Shown one piece after another: positions 17,218-25,389 of a stretch of DNA of 64,000 nucleotides. Within the stretch, counting starts at the first letter, position 1, and the number at the start of each line of letters is the position of its first letter. The notes beneath the pieces were generated by a model. That model was not told the DNA's origin, made no database searches, and saw only the letters and a program-made list of their open reading frames with translations. Location of the stretch: assembly GCA_035530275.1 (NCBI GenBank), contig DATKVC010000003.1, forward strand, positions 87,836-151,835, in the 5' to 3' direction. The translations under genes were made by a program, and so were the position numbers. Source of the DNA: CAIJMU01 sp035530275 (GTDB lineage Bacteria; Spirochaetota; Spirochaetia; Treponematales; Rectinemataceae).

Positions 17218-19161
17218 TCAGTCCCCTCGTGACCCGTTGGTCACGCGTGACCCGTTGGTCACGCGCGATCCGTGGATCACGAAAAGTCGGCGGTAGTCCT
17301 CGGAGCGGGCCATGAGCTCTTCGTGGTTTCCCACGGCCGCGAGCCTCCCTCCTTCGAGGAGGAGTATGGTGTCGGCCCAACGGATCTGGGAGAGCCGATG
17401 CGTGATGAGGAAGGTCGTGCGACCCTCGCCGGCATGGCGCATCGCCTTCTGGATCTCGTCTTCGGTCTTCGAGTCGACGGCGCTCGTCGAGTCGTCGAGG
17501 ATGAGGACGCGAGGGTCGGCGAGAAGCGCCCGGGCGATGGCGATGCGCTGTTTCTGCCCCCCCGAGAGGGTCTGACCCCGGTCGCCTATCTCCGTCGCGT
17601 AGCCCTTTTCGAAGGAGAGGATGAAGTCGTGGGCCTGGGCAGCGCGGGCGGCCGCCTCGATCTCGGCATCCGTCGCGTCGGCCTTGGCGAAGGCGATGTT
17701 GTCGCGGATGGTGGTGCTGAAAAGGAAGACGTCCTGCTCGACGGTGGCCACCTGCGAACGGAGGCTGCCGAGATCCCAATCGCGGACGTCGACGCCGTCG
17801 ACGAGGACTGAACCGGAGCTCGCGTCGAAGATGCGCGAAACGAGCTTGACGAGGCTCGACTTGCCCGAACCCGTGCGGCCGACTATGGCCACGGTCTGGC
17901 CGGGTCCCACCGAGAAGCTGATGTCGCGAAGGACCAGGGCTTCGTCGGGGCTTGCGCCGACAGGGCTGGCGCCGTCGCGGCTTGGGCCGTCGCGGCTTGG
18001 GCCGCGGGGGGGAGCCTCGACGCCGGCGCTCTCGCCGCCCCCGTTCTCAGAGGCACGACGGGCGCCGGCGTCTTCGGCTCCGAAGGAAAAGCCCACTTTC
18101 CTAAATTCTACTTTTCCGGCCATCTTCGCCGATCTGCCGCCCCGATTTTCATCGAGGCCGCTTCGGGCCTTGATCATCTCGAGGATGCGGGCGGCGCTGG
18201 CCATGCCCATTTGGAGCATGTTGAAGGAAAAGAGGGAGATGAAGGTCGTCTGGCGGAAGGCGTTCCAGAGCATCATGAAGCCGATGGCCTGGCCGATGGT
18301 GATGGAACCGGCGCGCCAGAGGATGATGGCGTGGAGAAAGGCTCCCGCCCAGGCGATGGCGAAGACGAGGAGGGGCCAGTAGCGGCCCTCGACGCGGGCG
18401 ATTTTCACGTAGAGATCGCGGAGGAGGGAGGCTTTTTCGGCGAAGGCCCTGCCCTCGCGGAGCTCGCCGAGGTTGGCTTTGACGGTCTCGATGCCCTCGA
18501 GGGCGTCGGCGAGTCCGGCGTTCATGTCGCCGAAGGCCGCGCGCTGGGCACCGGTGAGGGGGCCGAGGGTCCTGGCGTAAAGGAGGAGTGTCGCGACGAG
18601 GCCCACTATGAAAAGAAGGGGCACCAAGAGGAGCCTCGGATCGATGAGGGCGACCATGACGAGGGGCACGATAGTCATCACGAACTGGTCGGTGATGAGC
18701 ATGATGCCCGGCGAGAACATCAGGTTGACGTAGTGGACGTCGTTGGTCGCCCGGGCCATGAGGTCGCCGACCCGCTGCGAGGAGTGCCAGGTCTGGCTTT
18801 TGCCGAGGAAGGAGGCATAGAGTTCAGCCCGGGCGTCGCGTTCGATGCGCTGGGCGAGGAGTTCGAAGGATAGGTTGCGGCCGATGCCGGCGAGGCCTTG
18901 GAGGAGGGCGGCTCCGGCGATCAGAAGGGCTACGGCGAGGAGGTCGCGCTGGACCCATCCGGGTTTCGAGAGCACGTCGAAGCCGTGGCCGACGAGGACC
19001 TGGAGGCCGGAGTAGCCGATATTGTTGGCGATATCGAAGGCGAGGGCGAGGATGGGGAGCCAGGCGTAGCGGAGGACGTGGGAAAGAACCCATCGGCCGG
19101 GGCTCCTCCGGTCGTAGGCGAAGGCATCTTCGGCACGGAATTCGCTGCTATGGTCGGACAT
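17218..19161 (-). CDS. ABC exporter half-transporter, subunit with degenerate catalytic site
   Basis: 647 aa from the ATG at 19161, preceded by GAGGAAGAA. Transmembrane domain about residues 30-330; ATPase domain with GRTGSGKSS (Walker A), intact LSGGQKQR signature and LILDDSTSAVD, where Asp replaces the catalytic Glu. Between the domains is an unusual linker of repeated five-residue units (PSRDG PSRDG ASPVG ASPDE, about residues 385-405). The C-terminus has RVTNGS repeats encoded by tandem palindromes. It forms the heterodimer with the next gene. A longer reading frame upstream of 19161 is rejected because the Shine-Dalgarno sequence and the start of family similarity both fit 19161. Confidence 0.88.
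   Translation of the reverse strand: MSDHSSEFRAEDAFAYDRRSPGRWVLSHVLRYAWLPILALAFDIANNIGYSGLQVLVGHGFDVLSKPGWVQRDLLAVALLIAGAALLQGLAGIGRNLSFELLAQRIERDARAELYASFLGKSQTWHSSQRVGDLMARATNDVHYVNLMFSPGIMLITDQFVMTIVPLVMVALIDPRLLLVPLLFIVGLVATLLLYARTLGPLTGAQRAAFGDMNAGLADALEGIETVKANLGELREGRAFAEKASLLRDLYVKIARVEGRYWPLLVFAIAWAGAFLHAIILWRAGSITIGQAIGFMMLWNAFRQTTFISLFSFNMLQMGMASAARILEMIKARSGLDENRGGRSAKMAGKVEFRKVGFSFGAEDAGARRASENGGGESAGVEAPPRGPSRDGPSRDGASPVGASPDEALVLRDISFSVGPGQTVAIVGRTGSGKSSLVKLVSRIFDASSGSVLVDGVDVRDWDLGSLRSQVATVEQDVFLFSTTIRDNIAFAKADATDAEIEAAARAAQAHDFILSFEKGYATEIGDRGQTLSGGQKQRIAIARALLADPRVLILDDSTSAVDSKTEDEIQKAMRHAGEGRTTFLITHRLSQIRWADTILLLEGGRLAAVGNHEELMARSEDYRRLFVIHGSRVTNGSRVTNGSRGD
17229..17281. 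repeat. Three tandem palindromic units at the 3' end of the ABC gene
   Basis: Two identical 18-bp units (17229-17246, 17247-17264), each a palindrome GTGACC-CGTT-GGTCAC plus GC, and a third diverged unit (17265-17281, GATCC-GT-GGATC core). They encode the RVTNGS repeats at the end of the upstream half-transporter and end 11 bp before its stop. Confidence 0.85.
17971..18000. repeat. Tandem 15-bp direct repeat in the ABC linker
   Basis: The 15-bp unit GCCGTCGCGGCTTGG occurs twice in a row (17971-17985, 17986-18000). On the minus strand it encodes the PSRDG repeats of the linker between membrane and ATPase domains. Neighbouring ASPxx units look like diverged copies. Confidence 0.8.
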
Positions 19162-19278
19162 TTCTTCCTCGTCCCGAGAATGTACCGGAATCCAGGCTCG
19201 GAGGCCAGTTCGGAGCTTTCCGAAGGGGCGGGCCCTTGACGTGCGTTCGGCGGCCCGGCTATAAACATTTCGTCGTTT

Positions 19279-19351
<73 letters not shown>

Positions 19352-19358
19352 CGATAGA

Positions 19359-19387
19359 GACCGACCCAGACGGGCCGGTCTTTTTTT
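19359..19387 (+). terminator. Intrinsic terminator of tRNA-Phe
   Basis: GACCGACCC (19359-19367) pairs with GGGCCGGTC (19372-19380) with one A-C mismatch and an AGAC loop, followed by seven T (19381-19387). It lies 7 bp after the tRNA. Confidence 0.9.
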
Positions 19388-19447
19388 GCGCTCGCGCGAC
19401 CGGGGCCTTAGACTTGAACGAAGTCTGTCCGACCGCGAGGTATCCCG

Positions 19448-22009
19448 ATGACCACCGGCGAGCCTGAGTCGTATTCCGGATTGAGCCGGGACGAGGCCAG
19501 CAGGCGCCTCGATTCCGAAGGATTCAACGAGCTTCCCCAGTCCAAGAAAAAGAACATCCTCACCATCGCCCTCGGGGTTCTGAAAGAGCCGATGTTCATG
19601 CTCCTTCTCGCCTGCGGGGGGCTGTACCTCCTCCTCGGGGACGCCGAGGAGGCTCTCATGCTCCTCGGATTCGTCTTCGTCGTCATGGGCATCACCTTCT
19701 GGCAGGAGAACAAGACCGAAAAGGCCCTCGACGCCCTCCGCGACCTGTCGAGCCCGAGGGCCCTCGTCATCCGCGACGGACAGCAGGAAAGGATAGCCGG
19801 CCGGGAGGTGGTCCGCGAGGATATCGTTCTCGTCGTTGAAGGGGACAGGGTCCCGGCTGACGCCCTCGTGCTGCGAAGCGACAATCTCGTCGTCGACGAG
19901 TCGCTTTTGACGGGCGAGTCGGTGCCCGTGCGAAAGAGGGCGGTGAAAGGCGAGTTCGCGGCTGGGCTGCCGGGCGGCGACGATCTGCCCCAGATTTGGT
20001 CGGGCACGATGGTGGTGAAGGGGCGGGGCGTGGCGCGGGTGTTGGCGACCGGGCCGCGGACCGAGATCGGGCGCATCGGCAAGGCCTTGCAGAGGCTCGA
20101 GACCGAGAACACGAATCTCCAGAAGCAGACGGGCCGCATCGTCCGCAGCTTCGGCCTCGTCGGGGCCGCGCTTTGCGTCTTGGTCGTGGTCGTCTTCGGT
20201 CTGACGCGGGGCGACTGGCTTTCGGGCGTCCTCGCCGGGCTTTCGCTCGCGATGGCCACCCTCCCCGAGGAATTTCCCGTCGTGATGACGATCTTCCTCG
20301 CCCTGGGCGCCTGGCGCATTTCGCGGCGAAACGTGCTGACGCGGAGGATGGCGGCCATCGAGACCCTTGGCGCGGCGACCGTGCTCTGCACGGACAAGAC
20401 CGGCACGATCACGATGAACCGAATGAGCGTCGCGAGGCTGGGGCGCGACGGGGAATTCCGCGCGGTGGCGGACGGGCAGGCGAGCCTGCCCGAGTCGCTT
20501 CACCGGATCGTCGAGTACGCCGTCCTCGCGAGTCCGGCCGATCCCTTCGATCCGATGGAAAAGGCCATGCGCGATCTCGGCGCGCGGGCCCTGGCAGGCA
20601 CCGAGCACGTGCATACGGACTGGCGTTTTTTGCGGGAGTATCCGCTTACCGACGGCCTTCTCGCGATGTCCCACGCCTGGGAGTCGACGGACGGGGAGAG
20701 GCTCGTGATCGCGGCCAAGGGGGCGCCCGAGGCGATAGCCGATCTCTGCCACCTCGACGAGGCGGCCGTAACCTCCCTCCGCAGCGATGTCGAGACCCTC
20801 GCCTCGGAGGGGCTCCGCGTGATCGGGGTCGCCGCCTCCGAGTTGCGCAAGGGGCTTTTACCGGAGTCCCAGCACGACTTCGCCTTCGAGTACGTCGGGC
20901 TGATGGGGCTTCGCGATCCCGTGCGGCCCGGGGTGCCCGACGCGGTGGCCCAGTGCCGGAGCGCCGGGATCAGGGTGGTCATGATCACCGGCGATTATCC
21001 GGGCACGGCTCGGAACATCGCCCGCGAGATCGGTTTGGCCGATCCTGAGGCTATGCTGACCGGGTCAGAGTTACAGGCGATGGATGACGCGGAGCTCGAG
21101 ACAAGGATCGCCGGCGTCTCGGTCTTCGCCAGGGCCGTGCCCGAGCACAAGCTCCGCATCGTCGCCGCACTCAAGGCCCGCGGGGATGTCGTCGCGATGA
21201 CGGGGGACGGGGTGAACGACGCCCCCGCGCTGAAGGCCGCCCACATCGGCGTGGCCATGGGTGGAAGGGGCACCGATGTCGCCCGCGAATCGGCCGCCCT
21301 CGTGCTGCTCGACGACGACTTCGCCTCGATCGTCGCGGCCGCCCGCGTCGGCAGGCGTATCTTCGACAACCTCCAAAAGGCCATGACCTTCATCTTTTCG
21401 GTGCATCTGCCCATCGCCGGCATGTCGCTGCTGCCGGTGATGTTCGGCATGCCGCTGGCGCTGATGCCCGTACACATCCTCTTTCTCGAGCTCATCATCG
21501 ACCCGGCCTGTTCCATCGTCTTCGAGATGGAGGAGGAGGAAAAGGGCATCATGGAGAGACCGCCCCGCCCCGTCTCGGAACCCCTTTTCGGCAGGCGGAT
21601 GATCGTCACGGCCCTCATCCAGGGTCTGGGCGTCCTCGCCCTCGTCGCGGCGATCTATTCCGTCGCCCTCGGGGCGGGACTCGGCGAGGGCGAGGCCAGG
21701 GCCCTGGCCTTCGTCAATCTCGTGTTCGGCAACCTCAGCATGATCGTTTCGAACCGCTCATGGACGAGGTCATTTTTCGCGACGCTGAAAATTCCGAACC
21801 CGGCCCTCAAATGGGTGGTCGGCGGCGCCTTCGCCTTTCTGGGGCTCGCGGTTTTCGTGCCCTTCCTAAATCGGGTCTTCGGCTTCGCGCCCCTCCATCC
21901 CTGGGAGTTCGCCCTCTGCCTCGGCACGGGCCTGGTGACGATCGCGATAAACGAGGTCGCCAAGCTGCCTGCACTGCTGCGGGCGAAAAGAGGCGGGGAG
22001 AGGCCCTAG
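19448..22009 (+). CDS. Cation-translocating P-type ATPase (type II, calcium-ATPase-like)
   Basis: 853 aa; start preceded by GAGG with a 7-nt gap. An N-terminal cation-ATPase domain (SRDEASRRLDSEGFNELP) is followed by the actuator motif LTGESVPV (about 155), PEEFPVV in the fourth membrane helix, the phosphorylation motif DKTGTIT (about 316), the nucleotide domain with KGAPE and the hinge motif TGDGVNDAPALK (about 582). Ten membrane helices are expected. The PEEFPVV helix differs from PEGLPAV of animal calcium pumps, so ion choice (Ca2+, Mn2+ or other) is open. The 3' end overlaps the convergent transketolase gene by 4 bp. Confidence 0.92.
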   Translation: MTTGEPESYSGLSRDEASRRLDSEGFNELPQSKKKNILTIALGVLKEPMFMLLLACGGLYLLLGDAEEALMLLGFVFVVMGITFWQENKTEKALDALRDLSSPRALVIRDGQQERIAGREVVREDIVLVVEGDRVPADALVLRSDNLVVDESLLTGESVPVRKRAVKGEFAAGLPGGDDLPQIWSGTMVVKGRGVARVLATGPRTEIGRIGKALQRLETENTNLQKQTGRIVRSFGLVGAALCVLVVVVFGLTRGDWLSGVLAGLSLAMATLPEEFPVVMTIFLALGAWRISRRNVLTRRMAAIETLGAATVLCTDKTGTITMNRMSVARLGRDGEFRAVADGQASLPESLHRIVEYAVLASPADPFDPMEKAMRDLGARALAGTEHVHTDWRFLREYPLTDGLLAMSHAWESTDGERLVIAAKGAPEAIADLCHLDEAAVTSLRSDVETLASEGLRVIGVAASELRKGLLPESQHDFAFEYVGLMGLRDPVRPGVPDAVAQCRSAGIRVVMITGDYPGTARNIAREIGLADPEAMLTGSELQAMDDAELETRIAGVSVFARAVPEHKLRIVAALKARGDVVAMTGDGVNDAPALKAAHIGVAMGGRGTDVARESAALVLLDDDFASIVAAARVGRRIFDNLQKAMTFIFSVHLPIAGMSLLPVMFGMPLALMPVHILFLELIIDPACSIVFEMEEEEKGIMERPPRPVSEPLFGRRMIVTALIQGLGVLALVAAIYSVALGAGLGEGEARALAFVNLVFGNLSMIVSNRSWTRSFFATLKIPNPALKWVVGGAFAFLGLAVFVPFLNRVFGFAPLHPWEFALCLGTGLVTIAINEVAKLPALLRAKRGGERP

Positions 22010-23982
22010 CCCCTGATCATCGCCGCCAACTTTGACGGCTCGAAACCGAAGTGCCGTGCGACATCCTCTGCGGGCCCCGACTCTCCAAAGCTCTCAATTG
22101 AGAGGATGTCTTCGGGTTTGGCGAGGCGTTCCCAGCCTTGGGCGACGCCGGCTTCGGCGACGATGACGCGGGCGTAGGGGGGGAGGACGGATTCGCGGAA
22201 GGCCGCGGGGGCGCGGAAGAAGGCTTCGCGGCAGGGCATGGAAACGACGCCGACCTCGTCGGCCTTCCCCTCCTTTTCCAGGAGCGCGACGGCCTTGAAG
22301 GCGAGCTCGACCTCGGAGCCGCTCGCCACGACGACGACGCGAGGGGGCTTCGGCGCCTTGCGCGCGATATAAGCCCCGAAGGCCATAGTCGAGCGCCAGT
22401 TCGGGTCGTCCTTGCGGACGATCGAGAGGTTTTGGCGAGAAAGGGCGATGATCGTGGGGCCGTCGCGGCGCTCCATCGCTATTTTCCAGGCCTGGGCCGT
22501 CTCCTCGGCGTCGGCCGGACGGAGGACGAGGACGTTGGGGATGGAGCGGCAGCTCGCCAGGTGCTCGATGGGCTGGTGGGTCGGACCGTCCTCGCCGAGG
22601 TAGATCGAATCGTGGGTCATCACATAGACGACGGGGAGGCGCATCAGGGCGGCGAGGCGGAGGGCCGGTTTGAGGTAGTCGACGAAGGTGAGGAAGGTGG
22701 CGACGAAGGGTCTGAGACCGTGGAGGGCGAGGCCGTTGGCGATGGAGGCCATGCCGTGCTCGCGGATGCCGAAGTGGAGGTAGCGGCCGTCGCGCTTGGC
22801 GGCGCTATAGACGTCGCCGCCGGGGAGGGCCGTGGAGTTGGGGCCGGTGAGGTCGGCGGAGCCGCCGACGAGGGCGGGATATGCCGCATAGACGGCGGCG
22901 AGGGCCTTGCCCGAGGCTGCGCGGGTGGCAATCTTCTCCTCCGCCTTGAAGGTCGGAAGGGCGAGGGGGACTGCTTCCTTGCCCGAGAGGATGGCGTCGA
23001 GGAGGGCGGCCTTGTCGGGGGCCTCGGCCTTCCACGCGGCGAATTCCTTGTCCCAGGCCGCGCTGGCCGCCGCGAGTTCCTTGCGGCGCGACTCGAAGAA
23101 CTTGGTAGCGGCCGGGTCGATCCAGAACGAGGCGTCGGCGGGTATGCCGAGGTTGGCCTTGGTCTTCGCGAGTTCCTCCGCGCCGAGGGGGGAGCCGTGG
23201 ACGCCCGCCGTGCCAGCCTTGCCGGGCGAACCCTTGCCGATGACGCTCTTCAGTATTATGAGGGTCGGTCGAGCCGCGTCGGCCTTGGCCAGCTCGGTGA
23301 GGCCGGCTATTTGATCATAGTTGTACATATCTCCCGAGAGGACCTGCCAGCCGTAGGCTTCGTAGCGCCTGCCGACCTCCTCGGTGAAGGAGAGCCCCGT
23401 CGAGCCGTCGATGGTTATGGAGTTGGAGTCGTAGTACATGATGAGCTTGCCGAGGCCGAGGTGTCCGGCGAGGGAGGAGGCCTCCGCGGAGACGCCTTCC
23501 TGGAGGCAGCCGTCGCCCGCGAGGACGTAGGTGTAATGGTCGACGATCTTGTGGGCGGGGCTGTTGAGTCGGGCGGCGAGCATGGTTTCGGCTATCGCGA
23601 GGCCGACGGCGTTGGCGACACCCTGGCCGAGGGGGCCGGTGGTCGTCTCGATGCCGGGGATGGAGTGGTATTCGGGGTGCCCCGCGCAGGGGGAGCCGAG
23701 CTGGCGGAAGCGCTTGATCTCGTCGAGGGAGACGGGGAAGCCTGCGAGGTGAAGGAGGGAGTAGAGGAACATAGAGCCGTGGCCGGCCGAAAGGACGAAG
23801 CGGTCGCGGTCCAGCCAGTCGGGCCTGGCGGGGTCGTAGCGCATGCCCGCCCCGTAGAGCCAGGCCCCGAGTTCGGCGGCGCCGAGGGGAAGGCCGGGGT
23901 GGCCGGAATTGGCAGCCTGGATGGCGTCGATCGAAAGGCTACGTACCGAAAGGGCGATTTTTTCGAGGGCGGGGATGTTCAT
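22006..23982 (-). CDS. tkt: Transketolase
   Basis: 658 aa, full length; ATG preceded by AAGGAG 5 nt upstream. NSGHPGLPLGAAEL (about 26), AGDGCLQEGVSAEAS (thiamine diphosphate motif, about 155) and DSIYLGEDGPTHQP with HLASCRSIPN in the second domain are all standard. It moves two-carbon ketol units in the non-oxidative pentose phosphate pathway. It stands next to, but transcribed away from, the sugar catabolic cluster, so a link to its sugar-phosphate products is possible. Confidence 0.96.
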   Translation of the reverse strand: MNIPALEKIALSVRSLSIDAIQAANSGHPGLPLGAAELGAWLYGAGMRYDPARPDWLDRDRFVLSAGHGSMFLYSLLHLAGFPVSLDEIKRFRQLGSPCAGHPEYHSIPGIETTTGPLGQGVANAVGLAIAETMLAARLNSPAHKIVDHYTYVLAGDGCLQEGVSAEASSLAGHLGLGKLIMYYDSNSITIDGSTGLSFTEEVGRRYEAYGWQVLSGDMYNYDQIAGLTELAKADAARPTLIILKSVIGKGSPGKAGTAGVHGSPLGAEELAKTKANLGIPADASFWIDPAATKFFESRRKELAAASAAWDKEFAAWKAEAPDKAALLDAILSGKEAVPLALPTFKAEEKIATRAASGKALAAVYAAYPALVGGSADLTGPNSTALPGGDVYSAAKRDGRYLHFGIREHGMASIANGLALHGLRPFVATFLTFVDYLKPALRLAALMRLPVVYVMTHDSIYLGEDGPTHQPIEHLASCRSIPNVLVLRPADAEETAQAWKIAMERRDGPTIIALSRQNLSIVRKDDPNWRSTMAFGAYIARKAPKPPRVVVVASGSEVELAFKAVALLEKEGKADEVGVVSMPCREAFFRAPAAFRESVLPPYARVIVAEAGVAQGWERLAKPEDILSIESFGESGPAEDVARHFGFEPSKLAAMIRG

Positions 23983-24111
23983 GGGGACTCCTTGCAGCCG
24001 CGCTGACAGGATTTCGATGCGAAGACAAGCCTAGCCTCATTCCCTTTTAAGGGACAAGGCGTGCCGTATGGTCAGGGGGCGCCTCGGCGGGAGACGATGG
24101 GTCGGGGCCGA

Positions 24112-25314
24112 TCAACTGGCCTCGAGAACCAAATGGAGCTTGCGGTCGAGGACCAAGCAGGCCGCGCCCAGTGCCCCCGCCCTTTCGCCCAAGGCCCCCC
24201 GCTCGATCTTCGCCGCGGAGAAGGGATAATCCATCGCCCAGCGCTCCGTCGAGGCGCGGACCAGGTCGAGAAAGGGACCTTCCTCCCGTCCTACGGGGCC
24301 GCCGAGGAGGATCTTGTCGGGGTTGAAGGTCGTGACGATGTTGGCGAGGGCCAGCCCGAGCCTGGAAGCGGCGACTTCGAGGCAATCGAGGGCGACGAGG
24401 TCGCCGAGCCTCGCCGCCGCGCAGATATCCTCACCTCGAAGTCTCCCCGGGGGGAGGAGGGCGAGGCTGGTCGTCCTGCCCTCGGCGATGAAGGTCGCGG
24501 CCCTGGCTGCCATCGCCGAGCCGGAGGCGAGGACTTGGAGGCAGCCCCGTCGGCCGCAGCGGCAGGTGGGTCCTTCCGGCTCGACGACCAGGTGGCCGAT
24601 CTCCCCGGCGCTGTAGTTCGCGCCATGGAGGAGGCGGCCTTCGAGCACGAAGGCGGCGCTGATGCCCGTTCCGATCCCCACGTAGACGAAACTTCCCTGC
24701 CCCCTCCCCGCGCCGAAGCGGGCCTCGGCAAGACCGGAACCGCGGTTGCGATTGATGACGTAGGCATCGAGGCCGAGCCTGATCTTCAGGTAGTCGGCTA
24801 TCGCGATGGAACTCCAGCCGAGGTCATCGGCCCTGACGATGAGCCCTCGCTCGCAATCCACGAGGCCCGGAGCGCCGATGCCGATGGCGGGAAGGAGTCT
24901 TCCGGGGCAGGTCTTCATGGCCTCCGAGAGGCCCTCGGCAAGAATTTCGAGGAAGGCCTCGGGGCTTTGCTCCGGGAGGCTGCGGCTGCTGGAGGCGACG
25001 ATGTCGCCGCGAAGATTGGTGAGGGCGAAGACCCAGCGTCCCGAATGGAATTCGGCCCCGAGTGCGAACCATTTTTCGGCCCCGAGTTCGAGGATGAGGC
25101 CAGGCCGACCCCGTCCGTCGGCCTTTCCTTCGCGCTCGGCGACGAGACCGCTCTCGATGAGCTTGGTCGCGATGGTGGAGGCGGTCTGACGGCTCAGCCC
25201 CAGCCTTCGCGACATGGCCGCGCGGGAAATGCCGCCCCCTTCTTCGACTCCCGCGAGAAAAGCGGCGACATTGAAAAGATCGGCGCTGTCGCTTTCGTGG
25301 CGAAAGGCATTCAT
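24112..25314 (-). CDS. ROK-family transcriptional regulator, probable repressor of the divergent sugar cluster
   Basis: 400 aa. An N-terminal winged helix-turn-helix (SRAAMSRRLGLSRQTASTIA, about residues 29-48) is fused to a ROK sugar-kinase-like domain. The domain has the zinc-binding pattern GPTCRCGRRGC (about 250), with Gln following where Glu is usual. GIGAPGLVDC and VGIGTGISAAF match the ROK fold. The kinase-type N-terminal ATP motif is not evident, so it is a regulator and not a kinase. The divergent position, 75 bp from the cluster, suggests it represses that operon and is released by a sugar intermediate. Start preceded by GAGGGAGGG. Confidence 0.88.
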   Translation of the reverse strand: MNAFRHESDSADLFNVAAFLAGVEEGGGISRAAMSRRLGLSRQTASTIATKLIESGLVAEREGKADGRGRPGLILELGAEKWFALGAEFHSGRWVFALTNLRGDIVASSSRSLPEQSPEAFLEILAEGLSEAMKTCPGRLLPAIGIGAPGLVDCERGLIVRADDLGWSSIAIADYLKIRLGLDAYVINRNRGSGLAEARFGAGRGQGSFVYVGIGTGISAAFVLEGRLLHGANYSAGEIGHLVVEPEGPTCRCGRRGCLQVLASGSAMAARAATFIAEGRTTSLALLPPGRLRGEDICAAARLGDLVALDCLEVAASRLGLALANIVTTFNPDKILLGGPVGREEGPFLDLVRASTERWAMDYPFSAAKIERGALGERAGALGAACLVLDRKLHLVLEAS

Positions 25315-25342
25315 CCCTCCCTCTGTATCATGACGGGGATAA

Positions 25343-25383
25343 TTTGTCTATAAACTTGACAAAATAGAAAAGCTGTCTATAGT
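25343..25383 (+). promoter_or_regulatory. Strong promoter and probable ROK operator of the sugar cluster
   Basis: TTGACA (25356-25361) and TATAGT (25378-25383), 16 bp apart, form the best promoter in the window. An inverted repeat TTTGTC (25343-25348) / GACAAA (25358-25363) overlaps the -35 box, and GTCTATA occurs twice (25346-25352 and 25375-25381), the second copy on the -10 box. The ATG at 25390 is 6 nt after the -10 box with no Shine-Dalgarno sequence, so the first gene is probably translated from a leaderless message. ROK binding is inferred from position. Confidence 0.6.
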
Positions 25384-25389
25384 CGAATC

